A stretch of DNA of 64,000 bases from Bacillus_BD oryzisoli (GCF_036670025.1 NZ_CP137640.1:1460001-1524000); one strand, 5' to 3'; counted from the first letter of the stretch, positions 53,215 through 61,513 are shown. The notes: generated by a model from the sequence alone, not told the origin. Numbers and translations: made by a program.

Positions 53215-53324
53215 AGACGCCTGATTGTTAAAAATGGAAGAATGCGTATGAAAGAAGTATATCAATACGGTCGGCTTTCCGGAAGTATGCTACAATCATC
53301 ATATGCTACTTCAAGAGGGGAGCC

Positions 53325-53675
53325 GTGAAAGAAATGGAAATAACGATAACAGAGCAAGCAGCAGAGAAAATATCACAGTACCGGGAAGGAAAACAAGGCT
53401 TGTTAAAGCTGAAATATGATGCCGAAGAATGCGGCTGTGTCATGTGCGGCGTGACAAACTTATGGCTCGTAAATCAATTGGAAGATGATGACTATGCAAT
53501 TGAAACGAAACATGGCAGGATCTATGTCGAGAAATCAAAAGAAGTGTTTCTTGATGATGTCCTGACGATTGACTTTCATGAAGCAGCGAACTGCTTTCAA
53601 TTGAAAAGTCCAAATCAATATCTGAACCCAAGAATGAGTTTAATCGACAAGACAGAATCGCATAAAGAGGGATAG
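53325..53675 (+). CDS. yqkB: HesB/IscA-like protein YqkB
   Basis: A 116-residue protein of the iron-sulfur biosynthesis (A-type carrier-like) fold, with Cys in EECGCVMCG near 40-46 and AANCFQLK near 92. YqkB proteins differ from true IscA in Cys spacing; whether they carry Fe-S is open. GTG 53325 lies only four bases from GAGGGGAG; ATG 53334 (three codons on) may be the real start. Confidence 0.85.
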   Translation: MKEMEITITEQAAEKISQYREGKQGLLKLKYDAEECGCVMCGVTNLWLVNQLEDDDYAIETKHGRIYVEKSKEVFLDDVLTIDFHEAANCFQLKSPNQYLNPRMSLIDKTESHKEG

Positions 53676-53690
53676 ACCCTCTTTATTTGT
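53662..53690. terminator. Terminator between yqkB and yqkD
   Basis: ATAAAGAGGG/ACCCTCTTTAT hairpin followed on the plus strand by a T run; it overlaps the end of the convergent yqkD. Confidence 0.85.
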
Positions 53691-54612
53691 TTTTTTTGCG
53701 GAATACAAACTCGAGTAGGAATCCATCAACAGCAGCTTCATAGGCTTCCTTGTTCTCGTTTAAGGATTGGGCATGTGCGCCGTTTTCAGCGAGAAACAGC
53801 TTTTTAGGTCCTTTCTTTTTCTCATATAGCGCTTCCGTCATGGAAGGAAGGATATAGGAATCTTTTTTGCTGTGAATAAACAGAATCGGTTTCTTAATCT
53901 GATGAATGACAGAAATAGGGGAAATATCACGAAGTGAATATCTATCCCGCATTCGTAAGAAAACGTCAGCTATCGGAAGAAGCGGCTTCGGTGTCAGCTT
54001 CATTTCCGTTTTCAGTAAGTAAGAAAGCTGTTCTTTAAAATCAGAAAAGGAACAATCAGAAATATAAAAATCAGCTCCATCCTCCACCATTCCCGCGTAT
54101 AAAAGCATGGTGGCAGCCCCCATGGATTCCCCGTGGATTCCTAGCAGTAAATCAGGCCCCTTCTCTTTTTTTAGCCAATTAACAACCGCTTTTAAGTCGA
54201 ATTTTTCATAATAGCCATAACTAGTTGTCTTTCCGCCAGATTCACCATGTCGGCGATGATCATAAATGACGGCATTAAAACCTCTTTCAAGGAAAAGATT
54301 CATATACTTAACCGAATTGATTTTATTCTCTGTAACACCGTGGGAAATAATAATATAGTGGTTAGCAGGGTGCGGCTCGACAAGAATCATTTTTAATTCG
54401 TATCCGAAAGGGGAGGGGATGGTTTCTTCTCTTTTGCGTAAATACTGGAAATCATCAGGATTAAAACGTCCTGCTTCTCTTTCGCGGGTCAAAATAGAAT
54501 AATCGTCTTTTTTCTTGATATACATAATTCGGTTAGTAAAATAGACACCAAAAGATGTAAGGAATAGAATGAACGAAAAAAGAATCCGAAACAGTTTTCT
54601 TATTCTTTTCAT
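53683..54612 (-). CDS. yqkD: Alpha/beta hydrolase YqkD
   Basis: The 309-residue protein has an N-terminal membrane anchor (about 5-25) and an alpha/beta-hydrolase domain. The nucleophile is in GIHGESMGAA near 165, with HG oxyanion block SHGVTENK near 88 and C-terminal His in ENGAHAQSL near 280. Likely an esterase or peptidase on the outer membrane face; substrate unknown. I start at 54612 because GGAGG is seven bases ahead; starts at 54618 and 54639 would overlap that site. Confidence 0.87.
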   Translation of the reverse strand: MKRIRKLFRILFSFILFLTSFGVYFTNRIMYIKKKDDYSILTREREAGRFNPDDFQYLRKREETIPSPFGYELKMILVEPHPANHYIIISHGVTENKINSVKYMNLFLERGFNAVIYDHRRHGESGGKTTSYGYYEKFDLKAVVNWLKKEKGPDLLLGIHGESMGAATMLLYAGMVEDGADFYISDCSFSDFKEQLSYLLKTEMKLTPKPLLPIADVFLRMRDRYSLRDISPISVIHQIKKPILFIHSKKDSYILPSMTEALYEKKKGPKKLFLAENGAHAQSLNENKEAYEAAVDGFLLEFVFRKKNK

Positions 54613-54688
54613 TTTCATGCCTCCGAGCTTTATTTTCATGTTTTGGAAAAACTGGATGCATGTTCATTGTAACACCTGGAAAAAGGTA

Positions 54689-54719
54689 AAACAAAAAAAC
54701 CGCTTTGAGAGCGGCTTTA
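54689..54719 (-). terminator. Terminator of the 43-residue gene
   Basis: Read on the minus strand, AAAGCCGCTCT/AGCGG stem followed by seven Ts. Confidence 0.7.
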
Positions 54720-54721
54720 CT

Positions 54722-54853
54722 TTACTGTTTAGCATTTTGTCTTTTAGTCGGATGAATAGCAGTTTCCAAATCTTCTGCAGCAATGGTCTGCTTCACTGTA
54801 TCCGCATTAGGCTTCCCTTTTTGGCTGTACCCCTTATCACGTTTCTGACTCAA
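54722..54853 (-). CDS. Small hypothetical protein, 43 residues
   Basis: TTG 54853 with TAGGAGAT upstream opens 43 codons and is followed at once by a terminator, so it looks like a real gene. The product is polar with many Lys, Gln and Ala (starts MSQKRDKGYSQKGKP) and has no membrane span. I cannot assign a family. It lies between yqkD and the HMG-CoA lyase remnant, on the same strand. Confidence 0.6.
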   Translation of the reverse strand: MSQKRDKGYSQKGKPNADTVKQTIAAEDLETAIHPTKRQNAKQ

Positions 54854-54898
54854 TTAAATCCATCTCCTAACATAAATAGAATACACCTATTAACATGG

Positions 54899-55051
54899 TT
54901 AAGTGTGGCCTAAATTATTCAGCAGTAAATAGAGACAGTAGAAGGCGCGCTCAAATTTTAACTGTAGCAGGAAAAAAGTTTTTTTGTTTTGCAAACTATC
55001 ACGCGGATCAACTTCAATAATCGTAACTTTTTTTGGTAAGCGAAGTGTCAT
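54899..55051 (-). pseudogene. 5' remnant of a hydroxymethylglutaryl-CoA lyase gene
   Basis: From ATG 55051, with GGAGG eight bases upstream, the frame reads MTLRLPKKVTIIEVDPRDSLQNKK. That is the N-terminus of HMG-CoA lyase (family: PKKVTIIEVGPRDGLQNE). Two conserved Gly of the active-site loop are replaced (D for G, S for G), and after about 27 residues the match ends; the frame stops at 50 codons. The remaining ~270 codons are absent. It lies divergent to scoAB, the next step after HMG-CoA cleavage in leucine breakdown, so it is probably a decayed member of that pathway. Confidence 0.75.
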
Positions 55052-55191
55052 TTTTTTTCCTCCACATCATAATCTCAATTTAGAAGGCAAAATTTTTAAA
55101 ACAAAATAGATTAAGCCAATTTATGAAAGTATGAAATGCATGATGCATAAAGAAGGCTGCCGGCAATACGATGGTGTGTGGAGGTTGAGGA

Positions 55192-55878
55192 ATGAAGAGA
55201 ATTTGTTCATCATTTAAGGAAGCGGTTGCAGAGATTAGTAATGGAGCAACATTGATGGTAGGTGGTTTTGGTCTTTGTGGTATCCCGGAAAATCTAATTT
55301 TGACATTGGTTGAAAAGAACGTAAAGGATTTAACGATCATATCCAATAACTGCGGGGTGGATGACTGGGGTTTAGGGCTGCTTCTTAAAAATCGGCAAAT
55401 CAAAAAAATGATTGGATCCTATGTTGGCGAAAATAAAGAGTTTGAGAGACAGGTGCTTGCTGGAGAACTGGATGTAGAGCTATTACCGCAGGGTACGCTG
55501 GCTGAAAAAATCAGGGCTGGGGGAGCGGGAATTCCAGCCTTCTACACCCCGGCCGGTGTCGGGACTCAAATTGCCCAGGGGAAGGAAGTTCGAACCTATT
55601 ACGGGAAGGAATATTTGCTGGAAGAGGCATTAATGGCAGATTTTAGTATTATACGGGCGTGGAAGGGGGATAAGCTGGGAAACCTTGTCTACCATAAAAC
55701 AGCCCGAAATTTTAATCCGATGATGGCAGCGGCAGGCCGGATTACGATTGCTGAAGTGGAAACACTTGTCGATGCGGGCGAGCTTGAGGCAGACCAAATT
55801 CATACACCTGGCATCTATGTGCAGGCGATTGTCGAAGGAAGGCAACAAAAGCGGATTGAGCGATTACGGATAAAGTAA
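55192..55878 (+). CDS. scoA: 3-oxoacid CoA-transferase subunit A
   Basis: The 228-residue subunit of the enzyme that moves CoA from succinyl-CoA to acetoacetate. GGFGLCGIPEN near 25 is the family I CoA-transferase signature. TGTGGAGGTTGAGG precedes ATG 55192. It pairs with scoB 77 bases downstream. Together they would activate acetoacetate from leucine or ketone bodies. Confidence 0.93.
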   Translation: MKRICSSFKEAVAEISNGATLMVGGFGLCGIPENLILTLVEKNVKDLTIISNNCGVDDWGLGLLLKNRQIKKMIGSYVGENKEFERQVLAGELDVELLPQGTLAEKIRAGGAGIPAFYTPAGVGTQIAQGKEVRTYYGKEYLLEEALMADFSIIRAWKGDKLGNLVYHKTARNFNPMMAAAGRITIAEVETLVDAGELEADQIHTPGIYVQAIVEGRQQKRIERLRIK

Positions 55879-55955
55879 GAGACGTGACAAAAAGCATAAC
55901 AACATAAGGAGTGGTAGAATGCAGTATCTAGAATAAAGAAAGAGAGGAGAAAAGT

Positions 55956-56624
55956 ATGACAAGTGGAAAGGAAAGTGTACGGGAAAGGATTGCGCGTCGG
56001 GCCGAAAAAGAAATTGAAACCGGTTTCTATGTTAACCTAGGGATTGGAATGCCGACACTAGTAGCAAATTTTATAAATGAAAAGAAATTAGTGGTTTTGC
56101 AATCTGAAAATGGTCTCTTAGGTATCGGACCGTACCCAGATGAAGAGGAGGTTGACGCCGATTTAATTAATGCCGGGAAAGAAACGGTGACCGCGATAAA
56201 AGGAGCAGCTTATTTCGATAGTGCAGAATCCTTTTCGATGATCCGGGGTGGTCATATCGATATTGCGATTCTCGGGGGGATGGAAGTTTCTGAAGCGGGT
56301 GACCTGGCAAACTGGATGATTCCGGGAAAAATGATTAAAGGAATGGGAGGGGCAATGGATCTTGTCCACGGTGCGAAAAAAGTAATTGTTATTATGGAGC
56401 ATACAAACAAAAGGGGCGAAGCGAAAATATTAAAAAAATGCAGTCTTCCATTAACGGGAAAACAGGTGGTCAATCGGATTATCACGGACCGGGCCGTTCT
56501 CGATGTCACACCGCTTGGTTTGAAGCTGGTTGAAGTAGCAAAAGGCTATATGGTTGAGGATATTATTCAATCAACTGAAGCAGCGTTACTGATTGATGAC
56601 TCGGTCATTATAAACGCTTATTAG
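55956..56624 (+). CDS. scoB: 3-oxoacid CoA-transferase subunit B
   Basis: The 222-residue subunit carries the catalytic Glu in SENGLLGIGPYP near 50, preceded by GIGMPTLVANF near 30. AAGAGAGGAGAAAAGT stands before ATG 55956. Forms the active heteromer with ScoA. Confidence 0.94.
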   Translation: MTSGKESVRERIARRAEKEIETGFYVNLGIGMPTLVANFINEKKLVVLQSENGLLGIGPYPDEEEVDADLINAGKETVTAIKGAAYFDSAESFSMIRGGHIDIAILGGMEVSEAGDLANWMIPGKMIKGMGGAMDLVHGAKKVIVIMEHTNKRGEAKILKKCSLPLTGKQVVNRIITDRAVLDVTPLGLKLVEVAKGYMVEDIIQSTEAALLIDDSVIINAY

Positions 56625-56665
56625 CGTTTATGATGCTATTTTGCCGTTTCTTCCAGGCAGAGTCA

Positions 56666-56674
56666 TGGTATAAT
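56666..56674 (+). promoter_or_regulatory. Extended -10 promoter of yqkE
   Basis: TGGTATAAT is an extended -10 element (TGn-TATAAT) 32 bp before the gene; the -35 is poor. Confidence 0.5.
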
Positions 56675-56705
56675 ATGGTCATCATCAAAAAAAGGGGATT
56701 TTGCC

Positions 56706-56948
56706 ATGAAAAAACGACAAGAGAAAAAAGCACAAGCACAAGAAAAACCGGTTACCCTTGGTGATCTCCTGAACGCTGACCTGGTGAAAGAACTAAAAGA
56801 CAGGAAAAAAGTGCTAGAAAATCAAGAGGAGCAAAAACGGTTAGCAATGGAGGAACAAAAACGGGAAGAGCGAAGATTGAAAGAAAAAAATAAATCGTTT
56901 GAAGAACTGTTAAATGAAAGTGAATTTAATTGGAAAGATTATAAATAG
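56706..56948 (+). CDS. yqkE: DUF3886 protein YqkE
   Basis: An 80-residue, highly charged protein, almost all helix or coiled coil (Lys/Glu/Gln repeats, residues 25-65) and ending SEFNWKDYK. This is the YqkE family of bacilli, function unknown. AAAAGGGGATTTTGCC precedes ATG 56706. It has its own promoter and terminator. Confidence 0.87.
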   Translation: MKKRQEKKAQAQEKPVTLGDLLNADLVKELKDRKKVLENQEEQKRLAMEEQKREERRLKEKNKSFEELLNESEFNWKDYK

Positions 56949-56960
56949 CAGGTTAAGAAG

Positions 56961-57005
56961 AAAAGAGCAGGCCTTACGATAAAAGGCCTGCTCTTTTCTT
57001 TTTTT
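56961..57005. terminator. Terminator between yqkE and yqkF
   Basis: A perfect 15-bp stem AAAAGAGCAGGCCTT/AAGGCCTGCTCTTTT followed by a T run on the plus strand. The A-rich other side may serve yqkF. Confidence 0.92.
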
Positions 57006-57016
57006 AATGCATCCGT

Positions 57017-57937
57017 TTAACGATGTACTGCGTATCGATTTTGTTTTGTATGCTGCCTGATGAAATCTATTTCAGCAGCTGTCAGTTCTTTGCTGGTAAC
57101 AGCACGAATATTTTCTTGTAACTGCCGGGCAGAGCTGGCCCCGACAATAACAGAAGCAACGGAAGGTTGGGCTAAGTTATATTGAAGAGCTATTTCATTG
57201 AATGGACGGTCAAATTGCTCCTTTAATAAGGAAAGTACCTCTTGTAGTTCAGTTAATGAATAATCCAAGTAGCCATGTTCTTTTACCGACGGTGATGCTT
57301 GTGCAAGCATTTTATCGCTTAAGAGTCCCTTTGCAAGTGAGCCGCGGCAAACAACGCTTATTTGATGTTTGTGCAATAGGGAAAGAGCTTCCTCCTCAGG
57401 TCTTCTGTCTAAAAGACTGTACTGCATCATGACTGAAGAAATATTCGCTTTTGCAGTATATTCACGAATCACATTTGGACGAATGGAAGAGATCCCGTAA
57501 TAACGGATGAGCCCTTCCTGCTTTAATTCTTCAAAAGCCTCAATGGTTTCGTCAATTGGATCTTCAATTGTCCCGCCATGGAGCTGATACAAATCGATAT
57601 ACTCAGTATTCAGCCTTGTTAGACTTTCTTTGACAGCTTCTTTTATGTACTCTTTTGATGGGTCCCAGCGCCAGCCATCCTTTACATCATTCCAGCGGTT
57701 TCCTACTTTTGTAGCAATAATCACTTGATCACGAACGGATTTGAGTGTAGTGCCGATGATTTTTTCATTTTCACCAAAATCATATAAATCAGCGGTGTCA
57801 AAGTAATTTATTCCTTCCTCAAAAGCTGTTCGTAAGATTGTCTCCGCCTTCTTTGCCTCAGTACCTAATGACATGCAGCCTAATCCGAGTGTTGTAACGA
57901 ATAAATCAGATTTACCTAATTGTCTTTTCTGCAACAT
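57017..57937 (-). CDS. yqkF: Aldo/keto reductase YqkF
   Basis: A 306-residue NADPH-dependent AKR. The catalytic tetrad is visible: D and Y in FDTADLYDFGENE near 48-53, K in ATKVGNRW near 78, and H in YQLHGGTIED near 122. Substrate not known. I use ATG 57937 with GGAGG upstream; the frame's first ATG at 57949 overlaps the ribosome site. It is divergent from nudF as in B. subtilis. Confidence 0.9.
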   Translation of the reverse strand: MLQKRQLGKSDLFVTTLGLGCMSLGTEAKKAETILRTAFEEGINYFDTADLYDFGENEKIIGTTLKSVRDQVIIATKVGNRWNDVKDGWRWDPSKEYIKEAVKESLTRLNTEYIDLYQLHGGTIEDPIDETIEAFEELKQEGLIRYYGISSIRPNVIREYTAKANISSVMMQYSLLDRRPEEEALSLLHKHQISVVCRGSLAKGLLSDKMLAQASPSVKEHGYLDYSLTELQEVLSLLKEQFDRPFNEIALQYNLAQPSVASVIVGASSARQLQENIRAVTSKELTAAEIDFIRQHTKQNRYAVHR

Positions 57938-58037
57938 AAACACCTCCAACCTAGTTATATCATATTTTTTTCATCCAAATAGAGTATGATAAAATATAGG
58001 TGGTGCTAAATTTGAAATAGAACAGGGGTTTTTAAAC

Positions 58038-58589
58038 ATGAGTCTCCTAGAAGAAAAGACGTTGTCAACAGAAAAAATATTTTCCGGTAAGGTCATCGAT
58101 CTACAGGTGGATGAAGTAAAACTGCCAAATGGGAAAACGGCCAAACGGGAATTAATTAAACATCCTGGGGCTGTCGCGATTATTGCTGTAACAGCGGAAA
58201 ATAAGATTGTCATGGTTGAGCAATTCCGCAAAGCACTTGAAAAAACGATTATTGAAATTCCTGCCGGAAAGCTGGAAAAAGGGGAGAAGCCTGCAGACTG
58301 TGCGAGGCGGGAATTAGAGGAAGAAACCGGATATGATTGTGAAAGCATGGTACTATTAAATTCTTTCTACACTTCTCCGGGATTTGCCGATGAAATTGTC
58401 CATGTATATTTAGCAAAGGGCTTAAAGAAGAAAGAAAATGCTGCAGGCCTTGATGAAGATGAATTTGTGAATTTAATGGAATTAAGCCTAGACGAAGCAC
58501 AGCAGGCAATAAAGGAGAAACGAATTTGTGATGCAAAAACGGTTTTTGCCGTACAATACATACAACTGCAAGAGGTGTTGAAAAGCTAG
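58038..58589 (+). CDS. nudF: ADP-ribose pyrophosphatase (Nudix)
   Basis: The 183-residue Nudix hydrolase splits ADP-ribose to AMP and ribose 5-phosphate. The Nudix box runs from GKLEKGEKPAD to REELEEETGY-like spacing near 77-99 (G-x5-E-x7-REL-x-EE-x-G). AACAGGGG lies before ATG 58038. The next gene starts immediately after its stop. Confidence 0.92.
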   Translation: MSLLEEKTLSTEKIFSGKVIDLQVDEVKLPNGKTAKRELIKHPGAVAIIAVTAENKIVMVEQFRKALEKTIIEIPAGKLEKGEKPADCARRELEEETGYDCESMVLLNSFYTSPGFADEIVHVYLAKGLKKKENAAGLDEDEFVNLMELSLDEAQQAIKEKRICDAKTVFAVQYIQLQEVLKS

Positions 58590-59750
58590 ATGAATCACTA
58601 TTATACTGATCTGCATATTCATATAGGCCGGACCAAAAGCGGCAGAGCAGTGAAAATTACTGGAGCGAAGAGCTTAACTTTTTCCAATATTATTGCGCAT
58701 GCAAGGGATAAAAAGGGTCTAAATATGATTGGGATTATCGACTGCCATTCACCGGAAGTGATTTTGGAAATGGAAGAGCATATGGAAACAGGGGAATTAA
58801 TCGAGTTATCTGGCGGGGGACTAAGCTACGGCGGTTTAACGATTATTCCGGGGTCTGAACTGGAAATCTATGATGAAAACTGCCGCGGACCGATTCATGT
58901 CCTATGTTTTTTTGCCGATATGACAGCATTGAAACAATTTTCTGACTGGCTTAAGAATCATCTTAAAAATATTCATCTCAGCTCACAGCGGATTTATGTA
59001 AGCGGAAAAGAATTGCAGCATAAGGTAAAGGAGCTGGGCGGATTGTTTATCCCGGCCCATGTGTTCACACCATTTAAAAGTCTGTATGGCAAAGGCGTCC
59101 AAGAATCATTGACAGAAGTGTTTGATCCCGAATTGATAGATGCCATAGAGCTTGGATTAAGTTCTGATACATATATGGCAGATGGCATTAAAGAGCTTCA
59201 TTCCTATACATTTTTATCGAATTCGGATGCACATTCCCTTGGGAAAATTGCCCGTGAATATCAAACAATTGCCATGAATGAGCCGACTTTTCAAGAATTA
59301 AAGAAGGCATTGTCCAATCAGGAGGACCGGGCAATAGTGGCCAACTATGGATTAGATCCATTGCTGGGTAAGTACCACCAAACAGCCTGTGAAAAATGTC
59401 AGCACCATTTTGATCCAAATGTAGGGAAATGTGAAAACTGCGGTCATCATAAGTATGTCAAAGGAGTAGCTGACCGAATTGCTGAGCTTTCATCAGAAAT
59501 TAAAAATAGATGTAAACGCCCGCCCTATATCCATCAAATACCACTTGAGTTCATCCCGGGACTTGGACCAAAAATGAGGGAAAAACTATTAGATCATTTT
59601 GGAACAGAAATGGCGATTTTACATGAAGTATCCTATGAACATTTACAGCAGGTTGTCCCGGCTGTAATGGCTGAACGAATTGTTGCCGCCCGGGAAGGGT
59701 CATTGCAGCTTGCAGCAGGCGGTGCTGGAAAATATGGCAAGGTGATATAG
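58590..59750 (+). CDS. yqxK: Endonuclease Q family protein (PHP domain; YqxK)
   Basis: The 386-residue protein has an N-terminal PHP metal-phosphoesterase domain (YTDLHIHIG at the start, IIDCHSPE near 51, PAHVFTP near 155, NSDAHSLG near 212), a zinc-ribbon (CEKC near 270 and CENC near 284) and a C-terminal HhH-like region with IPGLGPKMREKLL. This is the EndoQ layout: EndoQ nicks 5' of deaminated bases (U, hypoxanthine) and AP sites in archaea and some bacilli. It abuts nudF with no gap, so they are translationally linked. Confidence 0.83.
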   Translation: MNHYYTDLHIHIGRTKSGRAVKITGAKSLTFSNIIAHARDKKGLNMIGIIDCHSPEVILEMEEHMETGELIELSGGGLSYGGLTIIPGSELEIYDENCRGPIHVLCFFADMTALKQFSDWLKNHLKNIHLSSQRIYVSGKELQHKVKELGGLFIPAHVFTPFKSLYGKGVQESLTEVFDPELIDAIELGLSSDTYMADGIKELHSYTFLSNSDAHSLGKIAREYQTIAMNEPTFQELKKALSNQEDRAIVANYGLDPLLGKYHQTACEKCQHHFDPNVGKCENCGHHKYVKGVADRIAELSSEIKNRCKRPPYIHQIPLEFIPGLGPKMREKLLDHFGTEMAILHEVSYEHLQQVVPAVMAERIVAAREGSLQLAAGGAGKYGKVI

Positions 59751-59766
59751 AGTCCAAGGAAGCAAG

Positions 59767-59820
59767 CATCTTTCGGCTTTGTAGCAGAAAGATGCCCGCT
59801 CTAGTAAATTTCACTAGTTT
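59767..59820 (+). terminator. Two hairpins after the EndoQ-family gene
   Basis: GCATCTTTC/GAAAGATGC (59768-59797) lacks a T tract. CTAGT/ACTAG (59803-59817) is followed by TTTT. The pair may end nudF-yqxK transcription. Confidence 0.5.
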
Positions 59821-59823
59821 TCG

Positions 59824-59852
59824 TCATAGATTAAACCCTCCTCTCATACAAT
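59824..59852 (+). promoter_or_regulatory. Sigma-E promoter of spoIIM
   Basis: TCATAGA (-35) and CATACAAT (-10), 14-base spacer. The -10 is an exact match to the mother-cell sigma-E consensus. Upstream GT-context (CGTCATAG) also fits. spoIIM is a known sigma-E gene. Confidence 0.8.
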
Positions 59853-59885
59853 GTAGTAATTGATTGGCAGGAGGAAGAGCAAATA

Positions 59886-60527
59886 ATGAAGAAAAAAATG
59901 TACCAGAACGTTGTCGTTACACACTTACGCGAGCATTCCTCAATCTATCTCTTTGTAATTGTTTTATTTTTAATGGGAGTCATTTTTGGTGCTATTGTCG
60001 TCAACAGTTTAAGCTTTAGTCAAAAGGAAGACCTGTATTATTATTTGTCGCAATTTTTTGGACAAGTTTCAAATGGGAAAATAGCAACATCAAATGATTT
60101 ATTCCTGCAGAGCTTTATGCATAACAGTAAGTATATCGGTTTGATTGGACTCTTAGGTATTTCGATCATCGGGCTGCCTATTATTTTGATCCTATTATTT
60201 ATAAAAGGGATGGTCGTTGGGTTTACAGTTGGTTTTCTCGTCAATCAGATGGGCTGGAACGGCTTTCTTCTTTCATTTGTTTCAGTGCTTCCACAGAATT
60301 TTCTCATTATCCCTGTGTTTATTGTCACTGCAACGGCGGCGGTGACCATCTCATTGAAAATGATTAAACGGCAGTTTATGAAGAAAATAAGTGAACCAAT
60401 CATACCAATGTTAGGAAAATACGTGCTGTTTTTTTTAGCGGCGGGCTTACTACTTGCTGTTGCGGCAGGGATCGAGGCTTATTTATCCCCTTCATTAATG
60501 AAGTCTGTCATCGATTCAGTGCAATAA
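59886..60527 (+). CDS. spoIIM: Stage II sporulation protein M
   Basis: A 213-residue integral membrane protein with about five spans. In the mother cell it joins SpoIID and SpoIIP in the complex that thins septal peptidoglycan and drives engulfment. Characteristic features are the N-terminal HLREHSSIYLFV and the central GIIGLPIIL-like spans. GCAGGAGGAAG precedes ATG 59886. Preceded by a sigma-E promoter and located between yqxK and fur as in B. subtilis. Confidence 0.93.
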   Translation: MKKKMYQNVVVTHLREHSSIYLFVIVLFLMGVIFGAIVVNSLSFSQKEDLYYYLSQFFGQVSNGKIATSNDLFLQSFMHNSKYIGLIGLLGISIIGLPIILILLFIKGMVVGFTVGFLVNQMGWNGFLLSFVSVLPQNFLIIPVFIVTATAAVTISLKMIKRQFMKKISEPIIPMLGKYVLFFLAAGLLLAVAAGIEAYLSPSLMKSVIDSVQ

Positions 60528-60578
60528 AGTATAATAGTTTATATTTAATATTATATTGTAACTAATTTTGGATATAGA

Positions 60579-60593
60579 TTATAATCATTTTAG
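60579..60593 (+). promoter_or_regulatory. PerR-like box upstream of fur
   Basis: TTATAAT-C-ATTTTAG matches the PerR 7-1-7 box TTATAAT-N-ATTATAA at 12 of 14 fixed positions. It ends just before the -35. B. subtilis fur is in the PerR regulon. Confidence 0.55.
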
Positions 60594-60594
60594 T

Positions 60595-60622
60595 TTGATT
60601 CAGAGTCCTCATCTGCTATAAT
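60595..60622 (+). promoter_or_regulatory. Sigma-A promoter of fur
   Basis: TTGATT, 16-base spacer, TATAAT, 33 bp before ATG. Confidence 0.75.
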
Positions 60623-60654
60623 GAGAAAGAACGTGGCGAGGAGGGACCTTCCAT

Positions 60655-61107
60655 ATGGAAACTAGAATAGAGAGAATTAAGAAGCAGTTGCACTCATCAA
60701 GCTATAAATTGACACCACAACGTGAAGCGACCGTTTGTGTTTTATTGGAACACGAAGAAGACCATTTAAGTGCTGAAGATGTTTACCTCCTAGTAAAAGA
60801 AAAGTCGCCTGAGATTGGTTTAGCAACTGTTTATCGTACGCTAGAACTGCTTACAGAATTAAAAATAGTAGATAAAATTAACTTTGGCGATGGTGTTTCT
60901 CGTTACGATCTTCGTACAGAGGGAGCAGCGCATTTTCATCATCACCTCGTTTGTATCGAATGTGGCTCGGTAGATGAAATCCAGCAGGATTTATTGGATG
61001 ATGTAGAGGAATTGGTCGAACGTGATTGGAAATTTAAGATTAAAGATCACCGCCTTACGTTCCACGGAATTTGCTATCGTTGTCAGGAAAAAAAACAACA
61101 AAAATAA
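60655..61107 (+). CDS. fur: Ferric uptake regulator Fur
   Basis: The 150-residue metal-sensing repressor has a winged helix with LATVYRTLELL near 60, the metal site AHFHHHLVC near 93-101, and two CxxC zinc pairs (CIEC near 101, CYRC near 141). The HHH cluster and order before yqzK-xerD identify it as Fur rather than PerR or Zur. GCGAGGAGGG precedes ATG 60655. Confidence 0.92.
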   Translation: METRIERIKKQLHSSSYKLTPQREATVCVLLEHEEDHLSAEDVYLLVKEKSPEIGLATVYRTLELLTELKIVDKINFGDGVSRYDLRTEGAAHFHHHLVCIECGSVDEIQQDLLDDVEELVERDWKFKIKDHRLTFHGICYRCQEKKQQK

Positions 61108-61111
61108 AAGT

Positions 61112-61155
61112 GAAACCTTTTCTATTCTAGTTAATAGAAGAGGTTTTTGTTTTTG
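61112..61155 (+). terminator. fur terminator
   Basis: AAACCTtTTCTATT/AATAGAAgAGGTTTTTG stem with a 6-base loop. Confidence 0.75.
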
Positions 61156-61278
61156 CCGCATCGTTAAATCATTTCATGAAAAGATGTATAAAACCTGTCC
61201 AACATGGCATATGTATGAATATGAATATTTTCGTCATAAGAAATATATATTTTTATAAGCTATTGTTGGAGGAAGAAC

Positions 61279-61506
61279 ATGAAATCTTGGTTTAAAATGC
61301 TGTTTAGAACATTGAAGGTATTTGTCTTATTTACAGGATGCACAATCCTTTTTTATTATGCTATTATGTGGTTAAATGAGGAATATGCAGATTACCATCG
61401 CTATGATGAGCCAAAGGGATCTGCCATAAAAGTAACCACAGTAGAAGGAAATAATCATTCAAACTGGTTTGATCGGTTAATTTTGTTTTATTTAAATGGG
61501 GAGTAA
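61279..61506 (+). CDS. yqzK: DUF4227 membrane protein YqzK
   Basis: A 75-residue protein with one N-terminal membrane span (about 12-32), then an acidic/aromatic segment and a final amphipathic stretch ending in FDRLILFYLNGE. It is the YqzK/DUF4227 family; function unknown. TTGGAGGAAGAAC precedes ATG 61279. It sits seven bases before xerD, as in B. subtilis. Confidence 0.87.
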   Translation: MKSWFKMLFRTLKVFVLFTGCTILFYYAIMWLNEEYADYHRYDEPKGSAIKVTTVEGNNHSNWFDRLILFYLNGE

Positions 61507-61513
61507 TGTATAA

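Noticed and set aside
54569..54913. 114-codon plus-strand frame opposite yqkD and the small genes
   Set aside because: Low-complexity hydrophobic product, antisense to better supported genes, no ribosome site.
61022..61258. 78-codon frame from inside fur into the spacer
   Set aside because: It starts within fur in another frame, crosses the fur terminator and has no ribosome site.
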